Shown here: positions 1-7,112 of the stretch, in pieces
Position numbering within the stretch: the stretch's first letter is position 1
How the letters are laid out: each line of letters begins with the position of its first letter
Origin: Zipacnadum sp036504235
GTDB taxonomy: Bacteria > Armatimonadota > Zipacnadia > Zipacnadales > Zipacnadaceae
NCBI GenBank assembly: GCA_036504235.1
Contig: DASXVN010000049.1
Span: 1 to 35,930 of the forward strand
Direction: 5' to 3'
Length of the DNA: 35,930 nt
Notes under the pieces: model-generated
Database searches by the model: none
Seen by the model: only the letters and a program-made list of their open reading frames with translations
What the model was told of the DNA's origin: nothing
Translations under genes and position numbers: made by a program

Positions 1-55
1 CCCCGCCGTCGGTAAGCAAACGTTAGCGTCGGCGGGGTACGAGCCCCCGCCCTAC
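1..55. repeat. Intergenic palindromic repeat, module E
   Basis: GGCGGGG at 31-37 pairs with CCCCGCC at 45-51 around a TACGAG loop and is followed by CTAC. CCCCGCCG at 1-8 can alternatively pair with CGGCGGGG at 30-37. The same module recurs at 16058, 18599, 30412 and, inverted, at 34564. It is followed by the AACGGCTAACG-type linker that separates modules elsewhere in the window. No gene is visible in 1-142. Confidence 0.6.
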
Positions 56-142
56 AAACGGCTAACGACAACGGCCCCGCGAACTGAACCCGCGCCCCGG
101 CTTCGCGTCTGCACCAACATCTTGACGGAGGAGGTTGGAGAC

Positions 143-538
143 ATGCCCCGACCCATTCACTTTGACCTGCCGGCGGACGATACGGCGCGGTGCATGAAGT
201 TCTACACCGACGTACTGGGCTGGGAATTCCACAAATTCGAGATGGAAAATGCGCCGCCGGATATGGAGTACTGGCTAATCACCACCGGCCCGGACTCCGA
301 ACCGGGGATCAACGGCGGCATGTCCAAGCGCAGGGGGCCGACGGCGCCTGCTCCGGGCAGCTATGGGATGCTGACCATGTCCGTGAGCGATCTGGAAGCC
401 TACGTGCGGAAGGTTCTCGACGCGGGCGGCCAGGTCCCCGAGCCCCTCATGCCCATCCCCGGCGTCGGCCGGATGGCCATGTGTTTGGACACCGAGGGGA
501 ATTCCTTTGGGATTATTCAGATGGATCAGCCGATGTAG
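143..538 (+). CDS. VOC-family (glyoxalase/bleomycin-resistance fold) protein
   Basis: This 131-residue protein fits a single vicinal-oxygen-chelate domain. It starts MPRPIHFDLPADDTARCMKF, the usual first strand and helix (H-F-x-x-P, then F-Y-x-x-V-L-G-W at about 21-28), and ends with D-x-x-G-N-S-F-G-I-I-Q, the usual last strand of the family. Family members include glyoxalase I, fosfomycin-resistance proteins and many enzymes of unknown substrate; nothing here identifies the substrate. The ATG at 143 is preferred because GGAGGAGG at 127-134 lies 8 bases upstream. An in-frame TTG at 122 would add 7 residues but would place the ribosome-binding site inside the coding region. It is followed by repeats and then a tRNA, so it is probably transcribed alone. 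Confidence 0.85.
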   Translation: MPRPIHFDLPADDTARCMKFYTDVLGWEFHKFEMENAPPDMEYWLITTGPDSEPGINGGMSKRRGPTAPAPGSYGMLTMSVSDLEAYVRKVLDAGGQVPEPLMPIPGVGRMAMCLDTEGNSFGIIQMDQPM

Positions 539-587
539 AGGCGGTCGGTGCGGAGTGGTCGGTGGTCTAGGGTGAGGGAACGGCAAC

Positions 588-617
588 GGCACACCGGCGA
601 GACGCCGGTGCCACCGG
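588..617. repeat. Intergenic palindromic repeat, module A
   Basis: CACCGGC and GCCGGTG form the arms around GAGAC/GAGACG, with tail CCACCGG. The AACGGCAACGG linker precedes it. Close copies lie at 2427, 30245 (inverted) and 34738. Arm variants with the same loop or tail lie at 16128 and 17317. The gap 539-706 holds no other feature I can recognise. Confidence 0.7.
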
Positions 618-706
618 CATTGGGCAACGGCAAACGGCCGGGCCGGCCTCGTTGCGCTCGTGCGGCCCCTCCAGGGACACGGCCAACCTCCCGGCGACGA
701 ATGGTG

Positions 707-735
707 TTGACGTCTCGCCGCGTAATTGTTATACT
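707..735 (+). promoter_or_regulatory. Sigma-70-type promoter of the tRNA-Ala gene
   Basis: TTGACG at 707-712 and TATACT at 730-735 are separated by 17 bases. Transcription would start near 742, a few bases before the mature tRNA 5' end at 749. Confidence 0.8.
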
Positions 736-748
736 TGCCTCTCCAGGT

Positions 749-824
<76 letters not shown>

Positions 825-840
825 TATATAACTCACTCAG

Positions 841-881
841 GCGGCGCTCGGCAAGCCACGGCTTTGCTTGCGCCGCTTTTT
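841..881 (+). terminator. Rho-independent terminator after tRNA-Ala
   Basis: GCGGCG at 841-846 pairs with CGCCGC at 871-876, with further pairing of GCAAG (851-855) with CTTGC (867-871) as an alternative inner stem. TTTTT follows at 877-881. Confidence 0.7.
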
Positions 882-945
882 CGTATGCGCCGAACCTCGG
901 GAGGGCGGCGCGTTCGGCTATCTAACGCGAAAGGGATGTTCGCTC

Positions 946-2343
946 ATGTCTGATCAGCACTTCGATATCGTCATCATCGGCGGCGGGCCCGCCGGGTACG
1001 TCGCCGCCCTGTGGGCCGCCCAGCGCGGCGTTAAAACCGCTCTCGTCGAGAAGAAGTACCTCGGCGGCACCTGCCTCAACGTCGGCTGCATCCCCTCCAA
1101 GGCGCTCATTCACTGCGTCGAGATGCTCGACATGGCCAAGGAAGGCAAGCGCTTCGGGATCAGCTTCGGCGATCCGCAGGTGGACATGGACAAGGTGCGC
1201 GGCTACAAGGACCGCGTAGTCAAGCAACTGGTCTCCGGCGTTGAGGGCCTGCTCAAGGGGCGCGAGGTCGCAGTCTTCCGCGGCCTGGGCGTCGTCACCG
1301 CGGCCCATGAGGTCACGGTGCAGAACGAGGAAGGCACGGTCGTTCTGGAGGCCAGCAAGATCGTCGTGTGCAGCGGCTCCGAGCCGGTCTGCCTGCCGAT
1401 GTGCAACCTGGACGACCCGCGGCTGATGACCAGCGACACCGCGGTCAACCTGCCGGGGCCGCCGGCCAGCCTGGCGGTCATCGGCGGTGGCGCCATCGGC
1501 CTGGAGTTCGCCTACATCTACTCCGGCTTCGGCACCAAGGTTACCGTCATCGAGATGCTGCCCCGGGTGCTGCCCACCGAGGACCCCGAGGCCTCTGAGG
1601 TGCTCGCCAAGTCCCTGACCCGGCGCGGCGTGAAGCTCGCGGTCGGCTCGCGGGTGCAGGAGATCGGCGACACCGCCGACGGCAAGCGCATCGTCTATGA
1701 GACCGACGGCGCCGAGCTGACCGTGGACGCGGAGATGGTGCTGCTGGCCGTGGGCCGCCGCGCCGCTACCGCCGCCATGGGCCTGGAGGAAGTCGGGGTC
1801 ACGCTGGACCGCGGCCGCGTGCAGGTCAACGACTCCCTGCAGACCGCCGTGCCCAGCATCTACGCCGCCGGCGACTGCCTGCGCGGCATCGGCCTGGCGC
1901 ATTTGGCCTCCCACGAGGCGATTGCCGCCGTAGATAGCGCCCTCGGCCACGCCACCCATGTCTGCCTAGACTGCGTGCCCTCCGGCATCTACACGGTGCC
2001 CGAGGTCGCTTCGGTGGGCCTGCGCGAGCACGACGCCCACGAGCGCGGCGCGGACGTGACCATCGGCAAGTTCCCCTTCAGCGCGCTGGGCAAGGCCACC
2101 GTGCTCAACGAGCGTGAGGGCTTCGTCAAGATCGTCGCCGACGCCGCCACCGGTCGCGTCCTGGGGGGCACCATCGTGGGGCCCAAGGCGACCGAGCTGA
2201 TCGCCGAGGTCACTCTGGCGGTGCAGAACCAACTCACCATGAAGGACATCGCAGACACCATCCACGGCCATCCGACGCTGAACGAAGCGGTAGGCGAGGC
2301 GGCCATGGCCGGGCTGGGGACGCCGATTCACTTCATACAGTAG
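946..2343 (+). CDS. lpdA: Dihydrolipoyl dehydrogenase (E3)
   Basis: Flavoprotein disulfide reductase of 465 residues that reoxidises protein-bound dihydrolipoamide with NAD+, as the E3 subunit of 2-oxoacid dehydrogenase or glycine cleavage complexes. The FAD-binding GGGPAG is at 12-17. The redox pair is C43 and C48 in GGTCLNVGCIPSKAL. The NAD-binding VIGGGAIGLEFA lies mid-protein, and ASHEAIAA belongs to the FAD-contact region. The catalytic dyad H442 and E447 sits in GHPTLNEAVGE near the C-terminus, so the enzyme looks fully active. ATG 946 is chosen because AAGGGA at 931-936 precedes it and the family N-terminus begins here; an upstream extension to 868 runs into the tRNA terminator. No E1 or E2 genes are adjacent. 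A related reductase is possible, but the C-terminal dyad fits lipoamide dehydrogenase well. Confidence 0.95.
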   Translation: MSDQHFDIVIIGGGPAGYVAALWAAQRGVKTALVEKKYLGGTCLNVGCIPSKALIHCVEMLDMAKEGKRFGISFGDPQVDMDKVRGYKDRVVKQLVSGVEGLLKGREVAVFRGLGVVTAAHEVTVQNEEGTVVLEASKIVVCSGSEPVCLPMCNLDDPRLMTSDTAVNLPGPPASLAVIGGGAIGLEFAYIYSGFGTKVTVIEMLPRVLPTEDPEASEVLAKSLTRRGVKLAVGSRVQEIGDTADGKRIVYETDGAELTVDAEMVLLAVGRRAATAAMGLEEVGVTLDRGRVQVNDSLQTAVPSIYAAGDCLRGIGLAHLASHEAIAAVDSALGHATHVCLDCVPSGIYTVPEVASVGLREHDAHERGADVTIGKFPFSALGKATVLNEREGFVKIVADAATGRVLGGTIVGPKATELIAEVTLAVQNQLTMKDIADTIHGHPTLNEAVGEAAMAGLGTPIHFIQ

Positions 2344-2348
2344 AGGTC

Positions 2349-2410
2349 GGGCCCACCCCGCCCTCGGCAGACCTCGGGCACCCCTCCCGGTACGGGAGGG
2401 GCTTGGGGGG
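2349..2410. repeat. Intergenic repeat module C, possible terminator of lpdA
   Basis: It begins 6 bases after the lpdA stop. It contains CCACCCCGCCCTCGG, then CCCCTCCCG paired with CGGGAGGGG around a short loop, then GCTTGGGG. Near-identical copies lie at 5018 and 33336. There is no T-run, so intrinsic termination is uncertain. Confidence 0.65.
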
Positions 2411-2426
2411 ACCGGCAGAGGGAAAC

Positions 2427-2453
2427 GGCACACCGGCGAGACGCAGGTGCCAC
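2427..2453. repeat. Intergenic palindromic repeat, module A (degenerate)
   Basis: Copy of the 588-617 repeat in which the right arm reads GCAGGTG instead of GCCGGTG, breaking one pair. It is preceded by AAACGGCA, the usual linker end. Confidence 0.65.
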
Positions 2454-2477
2454 TGACGGCAACGGCCGACGCGGGAC

Positions 2478-2496
2478 CCCTTCGACAGGCTCAGGG
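2478..2496. repeat. Intergenic palindromic repeat, module B
   Basis: CCCTTCGACAGGCTCAGGG is an imperfect palindrome, with CCCT/AGGG ends and GA/TC inside. It recurs at 30425-30443 and, inverted, at 34585-34602. In those two places it is inserted in the loop of module E; here GCGGGACC and GCCGGCGG flank it as a degenerate version of the same arrangement. Confidence 0.65.
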
Positions 2497-2568
2497 CCGG
2501 CGGGAAAGTCAGCGCCTTCTCCTTCTCGACAATCTAGCTGCTCACAACTCTGCCTGGGGGTGTTCGCG

Positions 2569-5010
2569 ATGAAGACTTCTGTCTCGTGCGTACTCGCGGT
2601 CGCTATTTTGCTGAGCGGAGCGGTGGCGGCGGGGGCTATTCCGATTCCGGCCGCGCCGCAGGTTACGGTGGTGGGGGCGGCGGGTACGGCCCAGGCCACC
2701 TATTGGGTGGCGGCGCAGGATAAGGCGGGGATGTTCACGACCTGCTCGCCCGGCGTGACCGTGACGAACCTCCCCAGCAAATTGGACGCCGCCAACTACG
2801 CGCGCGTCCAGATCGCCCCGGTGGAAGGGGCGGCCAAGTACTACGTGCTCAAGACCATGATCGTGGCGAAGCCGGACCCGGTGACGATCAAGGTCGCGAC
2901 CCCCGGCGATAAGACCTCCTACTACTGGATCGTGCCGATGAATGGCTTCCGCTATGGGCCGCTGTCGGGACCGTATGAGGCCAAGTGCGGCGACCCTCAG
3001 GGCAACGTGCTGACCTGGACGCTGGTCAACGGGGCGAGCTGGTACAGTGTCTTCCGCACCGATAGCGCTACGCCGCCGGCGGGGCGATTTCACTGCGTGG
3101 TCGGGCACCAACTGGGGATGGCGACGAACCTGAGGGGCAACTATGGCGGGGGCGCCCCGGCGCCCACCGCGACTGACCCCGGGGCGCTCGGCTTCGGGGT
3201 GGTCGGCTTTCCCGCCACGGACCCGACCAAGCCGCCGCTGGGCGATGGCGAGTTCCTGGTGGCGACTAGCGCCGGCGAAGAGGTCAAAGACACCGGACAG
3301 GCGCTGACTTTCTTCGAGGCGGTCAATGTCAATGAGACCGAACGCGTGGCGATGACCCAGTACGCGGAGGGCCAGCCCAGCACGCGCACGTTCAAAGGCG
3401 CGGGCGTCAGCGGGACGACTAACCTCCCGAACCTCAGCCGCCCCTCCTTCATCGCACAACTGAGTGAATTCGAGATTGACCAGAACTTCATCTCTGGCGG
3501 GCACAGCGATTACAACGCCCAGGGCGGCTGGAAGAGCGAGATCGAGGCGCTGACGGTGCGCCAGTCCTCGCAGACCGCGACGCAACTCGCGGCCGCCAGC
3601 TTCGTACAGGAGAACTTCGGCACCGGCGACACCTCGAACCTCGTCTCCTGGACCACGATGCACGGCTCCAACAAGGACGGCGGCGATGAGGGCACCGGGT
3701 CGTACTGGGGGCAAGTCCGGCGCGTGCTGGACGAGTTTGACGACACGCTGACCGCCGATGCGCCGCGGGGCGCGGTGGCGCTGGCGGTACAGAAGGCCAA
3801 CTACACCGCGGGCACCGGGCGGCTGCTGGTCAACCTCTCGCAGGTCTACAAAGAGGGCCGGATCGCGCGCGTCGGGGGCGTGGATGTCCACGGCATGGGA
3901 ACGGCCTGGACGGCGGCGATGATGGGGTCGTGGATCAGCTTCGACGTGGACACAGTCAACGGCCACCGCATGTGGTACCAGATCACCGGCGTGCAGAGCC
4001 CCACGGAGCTGACCATACTCGCGCGGACCGGGTGGAGCGAGAAGGCCAATCTGGGCTACTCGCGGTTCATCTGGGACCCCGCGACCCAGCCCGGGCCGCA
4101 GCCCGCCAACGCGGGCGAGGACGCACAGTACGTGCTGCCTAAGGAGAACGAGGCGGGAGCCAAGAGTGGCGCGTATCAGATTTGCCCCGGAACGCTGCTG
4201 GGCGCGCCGTGGCGCGTCGGCCAGACGCTTAACGTCGAGCCGCTGGGGCAAGCCTGGAAGGCGGGTGACCAGGTCCAGGTCGCGCCGGGGCCGCAGATCT
4301 GGGCGGCGATGGCCTACTTCCGCCTCTGGGGGGACTACTCGCCCCAGGACTACATCACCGGGATCAACCTGTCCAACCTCGGCAGCCGCCCGACCAACAC
4401 CGCCGGAATTCTCATCGGCAACCCCGGCGCAGCCAACTTCCGCAAGGGCGTGGAAGTGTACGTGGCCCGCGACGGGCGGGGGGACGGTTTCGTGGTCTCG
4501 GTCGCCAACAGCTGGAACGAGCGCGGCGATGCCGCCGGGAACGCTGGGATGTACCGAGGCGCCTTTGTCGCGCCGGTGAATCTGCCGGCGCTGGTCGATG
4601 AATACAACCTCTGCCCGCGCCTGACCTTCACGCGTCCGGCCGCGGACTTGATGCAGAACACGCTCTCCGTGCAGGGACCGGACAAGACGCCGCTGATGCA
4701 GTTCAACTGGCACGACATCGCCGTGACCAGCCCGCTGACCCTGGGCGGGCCGGTCACCGTGAAGAGCACCCTGACCGGCTCCGACCAGACCCGAGGCAAG
4801 GGTGTCTACTCGGGGGACGGCGTGGCCACCAAGGTCACGATCAAGTTCGCCAAAGCCTTCGGCGGCGAGCCCTTCGTGACCATTTCCACCAACCAGTTCG
4901 CCCGGGCGCGCCTGGCGGAGGTAACGGCGGACCATATAACGGTAGAGTTCGAGCAGGCCCCGACTGCGGGCACCAACAACGTTGTGGTATACTGGATGGC
5001 GCAGATGTAG
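2569..5010 (+). CDS. Large secreted protein with tail-fibre/lectin-like C-terminus
   Basis: Unrecognised protein of 813 residues. The N-terminus is a clear Sec signal peptide (MKTSVSCVLAVAILLSGAVA), with probable cleavage near AGA at about 22-24. No membrane segment follows, so it is probably exported. Residues about 30-150 look like small beta-rich modules (A-x-Y-W-V, Y-Y-V-L-K). The central part is rich in G, N, T and S with no enzyme motif I recognise. The last 70 residues, with V-T-I-K-F-A-K-A-F, E-P-F-V-T-I-S, L-A-E-V-T-A-D-H-I-T-V-E-F and V-V-V-Y-W-M-A, resemble the terminal beta-sandwich of phage tail fibres and H-type-lectin-like domains; this is pattern inference only. ATG 2569 is taken over the in-frame GTG 2560 because the signal peptide begins there; the ribosome-binding site (GGGGGTG) is weak. 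Repeats flank both sides. Confidence 0.75.
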   Translation: MKTSVSCVLAVAILLSGAVAAGAIPIPAAPQVTVVGAAGTAQATYWVAAQDKAGMFTTCSPGVTVTNLPSKLDAANYARVQIAPVEGAAKYYVLKTMIVAKPDPVTIKVATPGDKTSYYWIVPMNGFRYGPLSGPYEAKCGDPQGNVLTWTLVNGASWYSVFRTDSATPPAGRFHCVVGHQLGMATNLRGNYGGGAPAPTATDPGALGFGVVGFPATDPTKPPLGDGEFLVATSAGEEVKDTGQALTFFEAVNVNETERVAMTQYAEGQPSTRTFKGAGVSGTTNLPNLSRPSFIAQLSEFEIDQNFISGGHSDYNAQGGWKSEIEALTVRQSSQTATQLAAASFVQENFGTGDTSNLVSWTTMHGSNKDGGDEGTGSYWGQVRRVLDEFDDTLTADAPRGAVALAVQKANYTAGTGRLLVNLSQVYKEGRIARVGGVDVHGMGTAWTAAMMGSWISFDVDTVNGHRMWYQITGVQSPTELTILARTGWSEKANLGYSRFIWDPATQPGPQPANAGEDAQYVLPKENEAGAKSGAYQICPGTLLGAPWRVGQTLNVEPLGQAWKAGDQVQVAPGPQIWAAMAYFRLWGDYSPQDYITGINLSNLGSRPTNTAGILIGNPGAANFRKGVEVYVARDGRGDGFVVSVANSWNERGDAAGNAGMYRGAFVAPVNLPALVDEYNLCPRLTFTRPAADLMQNTLSVQGPDKTPLMQFNWHDIAVTSPLTLGGPVTVKSTLTGSDQTRGKGVYSGDGVATKVTIKFAKAFGGEPFVTISTNQFARARLAEVTADHITVEFEQAPTAGTNNVVVYWMAQM

Positions 5011-5017
5011 GGCGCGT

Positions 5018-5074
5018 GCCCACCCCGCCCTCGGCAGACCTCGGGCACCCCTCCCGGTGCGGGAGGGGCTAGGG
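5018..5074. repeat. Intergenic repeat module C
   Basis: Second copy of the module at 2349, again starting within 10 bases of a stop codon on the same strand, with CCCCTCCCG and CGGGAGGGG arms around GTG. Confidence 0.65.
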
Positions 5075-5111
5075 GAAACGTCCGCGAAGGCTGAGTATCG
5101 AATCCGGAAAG

Positions 5112-5132
5112 CCCCTCCCCTTTAGGGAGGGG
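5112..5132. terminator. GC-rich hairpin without T-run
   Basis: CCCCTCCC (5112-5119) pairs with GGGAGGGG (5125-5132). It may block transcription from upstream before leuC, or may simply be another member of the CCCTCCC repeat class. A similar hairpin is at 25675-25696. Confidence 0.35.
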
Positions 5133-5213
5133 TACGCGGCTGTCCGCAGCCGCGGGGGGTAGGCCGGCCGCCGCTGGGGCCTGTCCTCGCCCCATCACAA
5201 GGAAGTGTAACTC

Positions 5214-6467
5214 ATGACCATCACCGAGAAAATCCTGGCCCATGCCGCCGGACTGGACGCTGTCCGGCCGGGCGATTTCATCACCTGCAAGCTCAGCGTG
5301 GTGCTGGCTAACGACATCACCGCGCCGATCGCCATCCGCGAATTCCGCGGCATGGGGGCCACCCGGGTCTTTGACCCGGAGCGCGTGGTGCTGGTCGCTG
5401 ACCACAACACACCGAATAAGGACATCCCCTCCGCGCAGAACACCAAGCTGCTGCGCGACTTCGCGCGCGAGCAGGGGATGCCGCACTTCTATGAGGCCAC
5501 CGACGCGGGAATCGAGCATATCATCCTCCCCGATAAGGGTCTGGTACTGCCCGGCGATGTGGTCATCGGCGCGGACTCGCACACCTGCACCTACGGCGCG
5601 CTGGGGGCTTTCGCCACCGGCGTGGGCTCGACCGACGCCGGGGCCGGGATGGCCCTGGGCGAGACCTGGTTCCGCGTGCCGGAGAGCCTCAAGTTTGTCT
5701 TCAGCGGGACCCTGCGCCCCTGGGTGAGCGGCAAGGACCTGATTCTGTACACCATCGGCAAGATCGGCGTGGACGGCGCGCGCTACCAGGCCATGGAGTT
5801 CGCCGGGCCGGTCATTGAGAACCTGGATATGGCCGGGCGCTTCACCATGTGCAACATGGCGATTGAGGCGGGCGGCAAGTCGGGGATCATCGCTCCCGAT
5901 GAAACCACGCTCGCTTTCGTGCGCCCCCGCGCCACGCGCGAGTTCACCGTATTCGCCAGCGACGCGGACGCGGAATACCGGGAGGTCTACGAGTGGGACG
6001 CGGCGGACATCGAGCCGCAGATCGCCTTCCCGCATCTGCCAGAGAACACGCGGGGGCTGTCGGAGGTCGGCGAGGTCAAGATTGACCAGGCCGTCATCGG
6101 CGCCTGCACCAATGGGCGGCTGGAGGACCTGCGCATCGCGGCGAGCATCCTGAGCGGCCGCCGGGTCGCGCCGGGCGTGCGCTGCATCGTCTTCCCCGGT
6201 AGCGCCGAGATTCACCTGCAAGCCACCCGCGAGGGCCTGGTCGAGACGCTGCTGGCGGCCGGTTGCCTGGTCAGCACGCCCACCTGCGGCCCCTGCCTGG
6301 GCGGCCACAGCGGCTGCCTGGCCGAGGGCGAGCGGGCCATCGCCACCACCAACCGCAACTTCGTGGGCCGCATGGGCCACCCGCAGAGCGAGGTCTACCT
6401 GGCCAGCCCGGCCATCACCGCCGCCAGCGCCATCCTCGGCAAAATCGGCGGGCCGGACGAGCTGTAG
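5214..6467 (+). CDS. leuC: 3-isopropylmalate dehydratase/homoaconitase large subunit
   Basis: A 417-residue [4Fe-4S] dehydratase large subunit of the aconitase superfamily that isomerises 2- to 3-isopropylmalate in leucine synthesis, together with a small LeuD subunit. Cluster ligands are C298 (ACTNGR), C358 and C361 (TPTCGPCLGG). Family motifs ADHNTP (62-67) and GADSHTCTYGA (119-129) are present. The length and the NRNFVGRMGH motif match the short archaeal-type LeuC/HacA group rather than the longer enterobacterial LeuC, so homoaconitase or a related 2-alkylmalate dehydratase is possible. AAGGAAG at 5199-5205 supports the ATG at 5214. No leuD follows; a toxin-antitoxin pair starts 62 bases downstream and no leuD lies anywhere in the window. 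Confidence 0.9.
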   Translation: MTITEKILAHAAGLDAVRPGDFITCKLSVVLANDITAPIAIREFRGMGATRVFDPERVVLVADHNTPNKDIPSAQNTKLLRDFAREQGMPHFYEATDAGIEHIILPDKGLVLPGDVVIGADSHTCTYGALGAFATGVGSTDAGAGMALGETWFRVPESLKFVFSGTLRPWVSGKDLILYTIGKIGVDGARYQAMEFAGPVIENLDMAGRFTMCNMAIEAGGKSGIIAPDETTLAFVRPRATREFTVFASDADAEYREVYEWDAADIEPQIAFPHLPENTRGLSEVGEVKIDQAVIGACTNGRLEDLRIAASILSGRRVAPGVRCIVFPGSAEIHLQATREGLVETLLAAGCLVSTPTCGPCLGGHSGCLAEGERAIATTNRNFVGRMGHPQSEVYLASPAITAASAILGKIGGPDEL

Positions 6468-6480
6468 GGGGTGGGCCGTA

Positions 6481-6510
6481 TTGACAACTTGTATATACGC
6501 GGCGTATACT
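6481..6510 (+). promoter_or_regulatory. Promoter and probable operator of the toxin-antitoxin pair
   Basis: TTGACA at 6481-6486 and TATACT at 6505-6510 are 18 bases apart. TATACGC (6494-6500) and GCGTATA (6502-6508) form a perfect palindrome around G6501, lying in the spacer and overlapping the -10 box. This is where a ribbon-helix-helix antitoxin would be expected to repress its own operon. Confidence 0.8.
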
Positions 6511-6529
6511 CGAGGGAGAGGACTGCTCC

Positions 6530-6781
6530 ATGTTTATCAAGCATTTCTATGCTACGGCCAAGGCCCGGAAGCACATTATAGATAAGCATGGCGTCAACTT
6601 GTACGAGGTGGAGGAAGTCCTGGCCGGCGATCCGACCTTCTGGCGAATCGCCGATGTAGATGGAGAAAGACGCTACAGACTGATAGGGCAGTCGGCCGCC
6701 GGGAGGCGACTGAAGGTGTACGTGGCGCGCGAGTCTGATGATACGATGCGCCTGATAACCGCTTACGAGGTCCGAAGATGA
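6530..6781 (+). CDS. brnT: BrnT-like ribonuclease toxin
   Basis: An 83-residue protein with the compact BrnT pattern: K-H-x-x-D-K-H-G-V-N-L-Y-E-V-E-E-V at 14-30, R-R-Y-R-L-I-G at 47-53, and a final strand M-R-L-I-T-A-Y-E-V-R-R. BrnT toxins are RelE-fold ribonucleases that cut RNA and halt growth until neutralised by BrnA. The toxin comes first, which is the BrnT-BrnA order, and its last four bases overlap the antitoxin start (ATGA at 6778-6781). GGGAGAGG at 6514-6521 is the ribosome-binding site. Given the -10 at 6505-6510, the untranslated leader is only about 13 bases. A DUF4258 relative is an alternative name for the same fold. Confidence 0.75.
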   Translation: MFIKHFYATAKARKHIIDKHGVNLYEVEEVLAGDPTFWRIADVDGERRYRLIGQSAAGRRLKVYVARESDDTMRLITAYEVRR

Positions 6782-7044
6782 AGAAACTCCCCCAGTTCAA
6801 GACAGAAGAAGAAGAGATGAACTTCTGGGATACCCACGATGACGAGGAGTATCTCTATGAGCCGCTGGAGATGGGCACAATGCACTTCCGCCCGGAGCCG
6901 AAGAAGCAGATCAGCCTGCGACTGGAGCCGAGCCTAATCGCGGAACTCAAGCAGGTGGCTGCTGAGAACCACGTCCCTTACCAGACGCTGACTCGCGGCC
7001 TGATCCGGCGTTCCCTGGAGCAGATGCGGCGCAAGTCCGCGTGA
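6778..7044 (+). CDS. CopG/BrnA-type antitoxin
   Basis: An 88-residue partner of the preceding toxin. The N-terminal LPQFKTEEEEMNFWDTHD (4-21) is the signature of the CopG_antitoxin family (F-K-x-E-x-E-x-x-F-W-x-x-H-D). The C-terminal half, from I-S-L-R-L-E-P-S at about 44, then a helix, N-H-V-P-Y-Q-T-L and a second helix, is a ribbon-helix-helix DNA-binding fold. The acidic N-terminus probably wraps the toxin, and the C-terminal domain probably binds the palindrome at 6494-6508 to repress the operon. Translation is coupled by the four-base overlap. Confidence 0.8.
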   Translation: MKKLPQFKTEEEEMNFWDTHDDEEYLYEPLEMGTMHFRPEPKKQISLRLEPSLIAELKQVAAENHVPYQTLTRGLIRRSLEQMRRKSA

Positions 7045-7062
7045 GCCGGCTTTGAGGCACTG

Positions 7063-7099
7063 CCTCACCCCCTGCCCCCCTCCTGGCAGGAGAGGGGGG
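7063..7099. repeat. Intergenic repeat module D (CTCACCCC...GAGAGGGGG class)
   Basis: CTCCT (7080-7084) pairs with AGGAG (7088-7092), extended by C-run/G-run pairing after one mismatch. The flank TCACCCCCTGCCCC matches copies at 25740 and 34667. It sits between the antitoxin stop and the next gene, and the G-rich right arm may also serve as the latter's ribosome-binding region. Confidence 0.55.
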
Positions 7100-7112
7100 A
7101 AGACTTTCGCCC

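Noticed and set aside
2542..4935. Long minus-strand open frame antisense to the secreted protein; similar long frames at 25735-27975, 23478-25493 and 11340-12965
   Set aside because: They lie opposite genes with signal peptides or recognised domains. Their composition is R/G/A/H-rich as expected for a complementary frame in GC-rich DNA, and none has a ribosome-binding site or motif.
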